Assembly (NCBI GenBank): GCA_025457725.1 | Contig: JALOTU010000190.1 | Location: 1-5,514 of the forward strand | Length of the DNA: 5,514 nt | DNA from: Verrucomicrobiota bacterium | GTDB lineage: Bacteria > Verrucomicrobiota > Verrucomicrobiia > Limisphaerales > DSYF01 | Direction of reading: 5' to 3' | In this document: positions 1-4,177 of the stretch, one piece after another | Layout: each line of letters opens with the position of its first letter | Numbering within the stretch: the stretch's first letter is position 1 | Made by a program: the position numbers and the translations under genes | Notes under the pieces: model-generated | Told to the model about the DNA's origin: nothing | The model's database searches: none | The model's input: the letters and a program-made list of their open reading frames with translations, nothing else

Positions 1-158
1 GCGGGAAGGCGGGCCGCGCGTCCGGTGAGCAGACGCTGACGTCCTCGGCCCCGCCGGTAGCACCCCGCTCTGGCGCGGGTAAACGCCGGTCGCCTCCCTT
101 CCGGCTTGCCCGTGAACTACGACCCCAACGGACTCCCTACTGAATAGTTACGGATAAA
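1..158. other. Unassigned GC-rich stretch with several hairpins
   Basis: I find no convincing gene here. On the plus strand, one frame is open from the window edge to a TGA at 141-143, and another from 61 to a TAG at 145-147 after an earlier in-frame TAG at 58-60. Neither translation is recognisable. Short inverted repeats are visible: CCCGC (64-68) with GCGGG (75-79), GCCGG (85-89) with CCGGC (101-105), and GCGTC (18-22) with GACGC (32-36). This clustering could reflect a structured RNA, the end of a mobile element, or simply high GC content. It could also contain the degraded 3' end of a gene lying to the left. Confidence 0.3.
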
Positions 159-181
159 GGCCTTTCTCCTGGAGAGAAGCC
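159..181 (-). terminator. Candidate terminator hairpin after the AsmA-like gene
   Basis: Read on the minus strand, this hairpin lies 4 bases beyond the TGA of the AsmA-like gene. It has a 10-position stem, GGCTTCTCTC against GAGAAAGGCC, with one mismatch and one G-U pair around a CAG loop. TTTAT follows on the minus strand. Position and structure fit an intrinsic terminator of the minus-strand operon, but the T-run is short and the stem is only moderately GC-rich. It may therefore be a weak terminator or an mRNA 3'-end stabiliser. Confidence 0.4.
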
Positions 182-185
182 GGGA

Positions 186-962
186 TCAGGGCGATGGGCC
201 TTCCGCGGTGGGAGGGTTGGTCTTGGTTTCGGTCGGAAGCCTAAAATCCAAGCCCAATGCGCTCTTCAGCCAATCCATCCCGAGATCAAGTATGCCGACG
301 GACCGGGTGCCGTCCTGCCTGGGCGGGGCCCCCAGATTCACCACGCCGCTGCGTAGCAGAACGATGGCGGCGACTCCGTAGAGATCATCCTGGCTGCGGA
401 TGTTTTTGATCTCCACATGCTTCACCCCGAAGTAGGCTTCGCGGTTGCGGCGTGCGTCGCGCAGGTCGAGGAAGCGGATGCGTCCCAGCGAAAGGTCCAA
501 CGTGTCGATGCCGGTGAAACCGAAGTCGCCGGCCGGCAGTCGGCGCGACAACGCGTCCCGCCCCTCGGTGCCCGCGCGGTCGATGAAGTCGGTGAGGTTG
601 GTCCGGCCGGCCGCGTTGCGAACGATGTTCAGTTCCTCGAGATCCAGTCGGACCAGGTGCAGGTGGAGGGCGCCGGATTGCAGCGCCTCGGGATCATATT
701 CCAGATGCAGATCCTTGAGGTGCAGCAGCAAACCGCCGCCGAACTCGGGCAGGTTGTAGAGCCTGCAGCCTTGCATCGAGATGACCGGTTCGCGGAACCC
801 GACATGAAGGCGATCGATCCGGACGTACAAACCGGTCTGGGCGGTGATGCGGCGTTCGGTGAGGTTCCGGATGAGGGTATCCTTGCAGAGCACCAGCGTG
901 ATGAGACCGGCCAGGAGCAGCAGGCAGAGGTAGAGGAACCACTTGAGCAGTTTGCGGATCAC
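186..962 (-). CDS. AsmA-like membrane-anchored protein, short form
   Basis: The product has 258 residues. A basic start (MIRKLLKW) leads into one hydrophobic helix at about residues 8-26. Then follows a pattern typical of the AsmA N-terminal region: 'TAQTGLYVRIDRLHVGF' (41-57), a segment around 'NLPEFGGGLLLHLKDL' (70-85), and 'LEELNIVRNAAGRTNL' (108-123). AsmA-like proteins are anchored in the inner membrane, mostly periplasmic, and linked to envelope assembly or lipid transport. Full-length AsmA is over 600 residues, so this is a short form with the N-terminal region plus a divergent 100-residue tail ending in a Pro/Thr-rich stretch. The GTG start is forced: the upstream gene's TAA (969-971) is in the same frame two codons earlier, and no other start precedes the membrane helix. 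No clear ribosome-binding site is seen, so translation may be coupled to the upstream gene. Family assignment is moderately sure; the exact role is unknown. Confidence 0.75.
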   Translation of the reverse strand: MIRKLLKWFLYLCLLLLAGLITLVLCKDTLIRNLTERRITAQTGLYVRIDRLHVGFREPVISMQGCRLYNLPEFGGGLLLHLKDLHLEYDPEALQSGALHLHLVRLDLEELNIVRNAAGRTNLTDFIDRAGTEGRDALSRRLPAGDFGFTGIDTLDLSLGRIRFLDLRDARRNREAYFGVKHVEIKNIRSQDDLYGVAAIVLLRSGVVNLGAPPRQDGTRSVGILDLGMDWLKSALGLDFRLPTETKTNPPTAEGPSP

Positions 963-968
963 GGACGG

Positions 969-1586
969 TTAGAGCTTCACGTCCTCGGGACGCACCTCGA
1001 GGCATTCATCCTGGTCCTCCCAGACCACGGCCGGATAATGGTCCAACAGCAGCGGCGCCACCTCGTCACCGGCGCGGGCCAGCAGGGCTTCGGCCGTCTT
1101 CGCCGCCTCCTCGAACGCGCCGTCGTAATCGCCGCAGGCCTTGCGCTGCGCGTCATCCCAGTGCGCCACCGCATGAACGGGGGCGTATTCCGTCGCCCAC
1201 TCCAGGATTCCCGGACGACATTCCTTCGGCAGCTCGTCCGCGGACAGAAGGGGTTCGTCGCAGTGCGGACAGATCAGGCCCGACTCCCGCACGTCGCGGG
1301 TGAGCAGGGGCAGCATGGGCGCGCGGCAACAGGGGGATTCGGTGTAGGCGGCGGGGGGCGTGGCCAGGCGTTTGAACCAGATCTGCCGATCGTGCGCGAG
1401 CTGGGCGGCGAGCCGGTAGGCGCCCATCAATGGATGCGACATCCGCCACGCGCGGCCCTCGAACTGGCCCAGCGTCTGCGCCAGCCAGCGGGCGAGCGTG
1501 AGATCGTCCCAGTGATGAAACACCTCGCGATATTCGGTCCACAATGAATCCAGATGAGAATGGGCTTGAGCCATTGGCGGGAGCAT
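969..1586 (-). CDS. Conserved hypothetical protein with zinc-ribbon-like cysteines
   Basis: The product has 205 residues and no signal peptide or membrane helix, so it is probably cytoplasmic. The N-terminal third looks helical ('LDSLWTEYREVFHHWDDLTLARW', about 12-34; 'GRAWRMSHPLMGAYRLAAQ', 44-62). The middle carries cysteines suited to zinc binding: C86-C87 in 'SPCCRAP' and C106-C109 in 'CPHC'. The C-terminal half contains 'HAVAHWDDAQRK' (138-149) and the acidic end 'VVWEDQDECLEVRPED' (187-202). From memory this resembles an uncharacterised family found mainly in Verrucomicrobiota; I cannot name a function. The first ATG (1584-1586) is used here, but a second in-frame ATG at 1572-1574 is equally possible and neither has a clear ribosome-binding site. 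It is the first gene of a tight pair with the AsmA-like gene, 6 bases downstream. The long plus-strand frame opposite it is GC-driven and has no recognisable features. Confidence 0.72.
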   Translation of the reverse strand: MLPPMAQAHSHLDSLWTEYREVFHHWDDLTLARWLAQTLGQFEGRAWRMSHPLMGAYRLAAQLAHDRQIWFKRLATPPAAYTESPCCRAPMLPLLTRDVRESGLICPHCDEPLLSADELPKECRPGILEWATEYAPVHAVAHWDDAQRKACGDYDGAFEEAAKTAEALLARAGDEVAPLLLDHYPAVVWEDQDECLEVRPEDVKL

Positions 1587-1655
1587 GGCCGTCGGCCCGG
1601 GATTTGTCGAGTGAAGGTCGGAGCGGAGCCGGGCAGACGCGTCTCAACCCGGGAA

Positions 1656-1735
1656 GTATCGCCGGCTTTCCAGCCGGCAAAGTGACCCCACCTGCTTGCC
1701 ACCACACCCCCAGGCCGGTTAAAAACCGGCGCTAC
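1656..1735. repeat. Pair of oppositely facing GCCGG hairpins (REP/BIME-like)
   Basis: Two small hairpins face each other about 35 bases apart. The first is GCCGGCT (1661-1667), loop TTCC, AGCCGGC (1672-1678). The second is GCCGGTT (1714-1720), loop AAA, AACCGGC (1724-1730). Each is flanked on its outer side by a related tail: GTATC at 1656-1660, and the complement of GTAGC at 1731-1735. The two therefore form an imperfect inverted pair of one unit, roughly 'GTAGCGCCGG-TTT-CCGGC'. This arrangement matches the organisation of bacterial REP/BIME elements. The unit resembles intergenic repeats I recall from Verrucomicrobiota, but genome copy number cannot be judged here. Confidence 0.65.
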
Positions 1736-1775
1736 CCCGAAGACTCATACTCATTTGACGCGTTTGCCCTGGGAG

Positions 1776-1848
1776 CGGAGCGCGGGCATTCCTGTCCGCG
1801 AGTTGGGTGCGACAGATTCGCGCGGACAACAGGAATGTCCGAGCCCCG
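1776..1848. repeat. Long imperfect hairpin repeat (verrucomicrobial 'GHSCPR' type)
   Basis: The arms pair over most of their length. CCGCG (1796-1800) matches CGCGG (1821-1825). CATTCCTGT (1787-1795) matches ACAGGAATG (1829-1837), with a three-base bulge at 1826-1828. Outer pairs continue with mismatches to C1776/G1848. The loop is about 20 bases (1801-1820). On the plus strand it translates as 'RGHSCPR', a string I associate with spurious short proteins predicted from dispersed intergenic repeats in Verrucomicrobiota. It is best read as a non-coding REP- or MITE-like element. A partial second look-alike of its right arm lies at 1904-1920. Confidence 0.65.
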
Positions 1849-1903
1849 ATGTCCGGTTCATGAGGGGGACCTTGTGAAGCAGGTCCGATTTTGGTCGTGC
1901 GAT

Positions 1904-1920
1904 CAACACAGAAGTGTCCG
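1904..1920. repeat. Possible fragment of the hairpin repeat arm
   Basis: The stretch CAACACAGAAGTGTCCG resembles the right arm of the preceding hairpin (CAACAGGAATGTCCG, 1827-1841), differing mainly by a two-base insertion and local changes. It also forms a 4-bp hairpin by itself (ACAC/GTGT, loop AGAA). It could be a decayed second copy or the far end of the same larger element. The similarity is short and could be chance. Confidence 0.3.
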
Positions 1921-1946
1921 CGTTGCGGCGTGGAAGCCGGTGAAGA

Positions 1947-1975
1947 TTGACACCCTGTTACCCTGCGGTTACAGG
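1947..1975 (+). promoter_or_regulatory. Candidate promoter with dyad, just upstream of the PQQ-like gene
   Basis: A perfect TTGACA (1947-1952) is followed after 17 bases by TACAGG (1970-1975), a poor -10 that keeps only the TA.A core. An imperfect dyad, CTGTTACC (1955-1962) / CTGC / GGTTACAG (1967-1974), fills the spacer and overlaps the -10. Its one mismatch is a T-T pair. Such placement suits an operator for a dimeric regulator. If the promoter is used, transcription would start near 1982, almost at the ATG (1984). The mRNA would then be leaderless, consistent with the absence of a clear ribosome-binding site. All of this is inference from short motifs. Confidence 0.4.
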
Positions 1976-1983
1976 TTCAGAGC

Positions 1984-3186
1984 ATGAAAACTGTATCTGC
2001 CGCCGGCACGCTGTGCATTCTTCTGTTCGCCTCCGGCCCGCTTGGGGCGGGCGACTGGCCCAACTGGCGCGGGCCCGCGCACGATGGCATCTCCAGCGAG
2101 ACGGGTTGGCAATCCGTCTGGCCCTCCGCGGGCCCCCGACTCTTGTGGAAGGCGCGTGTGGGGACCGGGTTCGCCTCCGCTGCCGTGAGTGGCGGGCGGG
2201 TGTACACGCTGGGCAATGCGGGGGATCAGGACACGGTGTTTTGTTTTGACGTGAACACGGGAGACACGGTGTGGACGCATTCCTACAAGCAGAAGCTGGC
2301 GCCCAAGCTTTACGAAGGCGGGCCGAGCGCCACGCCCACGGTCGAGGGGAACCGTGTGTACACCTTCAGCAAGTCGGGATTGGTGCTCTGCCTGGACGCG
2401 GCGAGCGGCAAGGTGATCTGGCAGAAGTTTGTGGCGGCGGACCTGAATCTGGAGGAACCCACCTGGGGTTTCGCCGGATCCGTCCTGGTGCAGGGCGACC
2501 TGGTGATTCTCAACGCGGGCGATTCCGGCATTGCCTTGAACAAGCAATCCGGGGAGGTGGTGTGGAGCAGCGGCGCGGGGCCATCGGGTTATTCCACCCC
2601 GGTACCATTCCTCACCGGCGCGGAACCCTGCGTGGCGCTGATGGGCAAGGAGGATCTGCTGGCCGTCCGCGTGAAGGACGGGTCCGTGCTCTGGCGCTTT
2701 CCCTGGAAAACGCAATATGACGTCAACGCGGCCGATCCCATCGTGATTGGAGGCGACCGCTTCTTCATCACCTCCGGTTACGGTCACGGCTGCGCCCTGA
2801 TCCAGGTGTCCGGGGGAGAGCCGACGCTGGTCTGGGAGAACAAGAACATGAGCAGCCAGATGAGCGGGGGTGTTTTGTGGCAGGGCCATGTTTACGGCAT
2901 CGACGACAAACAACTCCGCTGCTTGTCGCTGGAGACGGGCGAGGTCAAGTGGACCGAGAAATCCGTGGGCAAGGGCTCGCTGATGCTGGCGGATGGCAAG
3001 CTGATTGTGCTGGGGGAGAAGGGGGAGCTGTATTGCGCCGAGACCTCGCCCGCCGGGTTCAAGGTCATCTCCCGCGCCCAGGTGCTGGGGGGCAAGTGTT
3101 GGACAACCCCCGTGCTGTCCAACGGACGCATTTACTGCCGCAACGCCAAAGGCGATTTCGTCTGCCTGGATGTGGGCGCGAAATAG
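1984..3186 (+). CDS. Secreted PQQ-like beta-propeller repeat protein
   Basis: The product has 400 residues with a signal peptide at about 1-22 (hydrophobic 'AGTLCILLFASGPLGAG'). The mature start is 'DWPNWRGPAHDGIS' (24-37), a hallmark of secreted PQQ-like propeller proteins in Planctomycetota and Verrucomicrobiota. Repeats of the form 'VY..-x-L.CLD..TG.V.W' follow at about 73-97, 125-147, 174-195, 225-240, 303-324, 341-354 and 383-397. This is enough for a seven-bladed propeller like BamB or quinoprotein alcohol dehydrogenases. I see no extra catalytic domain or heme motif. PQQ binding is therefore unproven, and a BamB-like scaffold or binding role in the periplasm is as likely. No upstream in-frame ATG exists before a TGA at 1948-1950, supporting this start. 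The metal transporter gene follows 55 bases downstream on the same strand and may be co-transcribed. The family is certain; the substrate is unknown. Confidence 0.9.
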   Translation: MKTVSAAGTLCILLFASGPLGAGDWPNWRGPAHDGISSETGWQSVWPSAGPRLLWKARVGTGFASAAVSGGRVYTLGNAGDQDTVFCFDVNTGDTVWTHSYKQKLAPKLYEGGPSATPTVEGNRVYTFSKSGLVLCLDAASGKVIWQKFVAADLNLEEPTWGFAGSVLVQGDLVILNAGDSGIALNKQSGEVVWSSGAGPSGYSTPVPFLTGAEPCVALMGKEDLLAVRVKDGSVLWRFPWKTQYDVNAADPIVIGGDRFFITSGYGHGCALIQVSGGEPTLVWENKNMSSQMSGGVLWQGHVYGIDDKQLRCLSLETGEVKWTEKSVGKGSLMLADGKLIVLGEKGELYCAETSPAGFKVISRAQVLGGKCWTTPVLSNGRIYCRNAKGDFVCLDVGAK

Positions 3187-3199
3187 CGGGATCGGGAAG

Positions 3200-3217
3200 C
3201 CGGACGGCGGCGTCCGG
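3200..3217. repeat. Intergenic perfect hairpin
   Basis: CCGGACG (3200-3206), loop GCGG, CGTCCGG (3211-3217) forms a perfect 7-bp stem between the propeller and transporter genes, 13 bases after the propeller stop codon. There is no T-run on either side, so it is unlikely to be a strong intrinsic terminator. It could attenuate or stabilise the upstream message. Confidence 0.4.
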
Positions 3218-3241
3218 TGACGGACTGGCGGATTCGATTCC

Positions 3242-4171
3242 ATGCGCTCGGTCAAACCAGGGTTGATGGCGGCCGGCGTTGGCATGGCGGTAAACGTCAT
3301 GCTGGCGATGGTGAAAATCGTGGCCGGGATCGTGGGCCACTCCAACGCCCTCATCGCCGACGGCATTGAATCCACCGCCGACATCGTGAGTTCCCTGGTG
3401 GTTTGGACGGGATTGAAGATCTCCTCGCTGCCTCCGGATGACACCCATCCCTACGGCCACGGCAAGGCGGAATCCGTTGCGGGCGTGGTTGTCGCCGGTG
3501 CACTGCTGGCGGCGGCGTTGGTCATCGGCGTTCAGAGTGTGCGGGAGATCATCACACCCCACCATGCGCCCGCGCCGTTCACCCTGCTGGTGCTGGCGCT
3601 GGTCATCGGCACCAAGGAGGCGCTCTACCGGTTCGTGTTCAAGGTGGGCGACGAACTCTCCAGTACCGCCGTCCGGGGCGACGCCTGGCATCACCGCTCC
3701 GACGCCATCACCTCGGCCGCCGCGTTCGTCGGCATTTCGATCGCCCTCCTTGGCGGCGAGGGCTACGAAAGCGCCGACGATTGGGCGGCGCTGCTTGCGT
3801 GCACCGTCATTGTGTTCAATGGGTATCGCATCCTCCGCGCCGCGCTGGGCGAGATCATGGATGCCGCCGTGCCCGACCCGCTGCAACAGCAGATCCGGGA
3901 GCTGTCCTCTTCGGTGCCGGGTGTCGTCCGGGTTGAAAAGTGCCGCATGCGCAAGAGCGGCCTGGGGCTGTTCGTGGAAATCCATGTGGAAGTGGACGGC
4001 GGCTTGACGGTGCGGCGCGGCCATGAAATCGCGCATGACGTGAGCCGCCAACTGAAATCGTCACCGCTGTCGGTCCAGGACGTGACGGTGCATGTGGAAC
4101 CGGCGCCGCCGCCCCCCGACGGTCTTCCGACCGGTGCGGGCGCGACGGAAGCGGGTCGAACCCCGTCCTGA
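3242..4171 (+). CDS. Cation diffusion facilitator (CDF) family metal exporter
   Basis: The product has 309 residues, the usual CDF length. CDF proteins are dimeric membrane antiporters that expel Zn2+, Fe2+ or related ions in exchange for protons. Hydrophobic helices are visible at about 8-31, 35-59, 77-100, 112-133, 155-171 and 181-203. The transport site is recognisable: E43 and D47 in 'DGIESTAD' of helix 2, and H150 and D154 in 'DAWHHRSD' of helix 5. 'HPYGHGKAE' (69-77) is the conserved loop after helix 2. The cytoplasmic C-terminal domain (about 205-287) holds 'VEIHVEVDGG', 'GHEIAHDV' and 'DVTVHVEP'; H248, H261, H265 and H284 are candidate regulatory metal ligands. A Pro-rich tail ends the protein. 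The start is firm: an in-frame TGA at 3218-3220 precedes it with no other start between. The gene nearly abuts the convergent cytochrome gene. The metal specificity is not determined. Confidence 0.93.
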   Translation: MRSVKPGLMAAGVGMAVNVMLAMVKIVAGIVGHSNALIADGIESTADIVSSLVVWTGLKISSLPPDDTHPYGHGKAESVAGVVVAGALLAAALVIGVQSVREIITPHHAPAPFTLLVLALVIGTKEALYRFVFKVGDELSSTAVRGDAWHHRSDAITSAAAFVGISIALLGGEGYESADDWAALLACTVIVFNGYRILRAALGEIMDAAVPDPLQQQIRELSSSVPGVVRVEKCRMRKSGLGLFVEIHVEVDGGLTVRRGHEIAHDVSRQLKSSPLSVQDVTVHVEPAPPPPDGLPTGAGATEAGRTPS

Positions 4172-4175
4172 CGGG
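4162..4175. other. Short hairpin at the convergent gene junction
   Basis: CCCGT (4162-4166), loop CCTG, ACGGG (4171-4175) spans the transporter's stop codon and the 6-base gap to the cytochrome gene's stop. It is the only secondary structure I see where the two converging genes meet. The stem is just 5 bp with no T-run, so a bidirectional terminator is doubtful. Confidence 0.25.
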
Positions 4176-4177
4176 CG

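Larger units (their letters stand above)
1587..1983. other. Divergent intergenic region of about 400 bases
   Basis: This region separates the minus-strand zinc-ribbon/AsmA operon from the plus-strand propeller gene. It contains the hairpin repeats and candidate promoter listed separately. A plus-strand open frame (1544-1987) runs across it, but that frame is composed of the repeat units and shows no domain. On the minus-strand side I found no convincing promoter: the sequence resembling TCGACA at 1606-1611 has no matching -10. Confidence 0.7.

Noticed and set aside
81..93. Resemblance of GGTAAACGCCGG to the conserved 23S rRNA motif GGTAAACGGCGG
   Set aside because: The surrounding sequence does not match 23S rRNA, so the short similarity is probably chance.
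417..1547. Long plus-strand open frame (376 codons) opposite the zinc-ribbon and AsmA-like genes
   Set aside because: It spans two recognisable minus-strand genes, has low-complexity Gln/Arg/Gly-rich composition, and is explained by high GC at codon positions of the real genes.
1544..1987. Plus-strand open frame of 147 codons across the intergenic region
   Set aside because: It is built from the hairpin repeats, overlaps the start of the zinc-ribbon gene and the start of the propeller gene, and has no domain or ribosome-binding site.
3200..3217. The perfect hairpin as an intrinsic terminator for the propeller gene
   Set aside because: No T-run follows on the plus strand, so termination is not supported; it is kept only as a hairpin.
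1969..3444. Minus-strand open frame of 491 codons opposite the propeller gene
   Set aside because: The plus strand encodes an unmistakable PQQ-like repeat protein with a signal peptide. The antisense frame has no recognisable fold and crosses into the transporter gene.
3065..4051. Minus-strand open frame of 328 codons opposite the transporter
   Set aside because: The composition is His/Arg/Asp-rich shadow sequence. The plus-strand CDF motifs are clear and complete.
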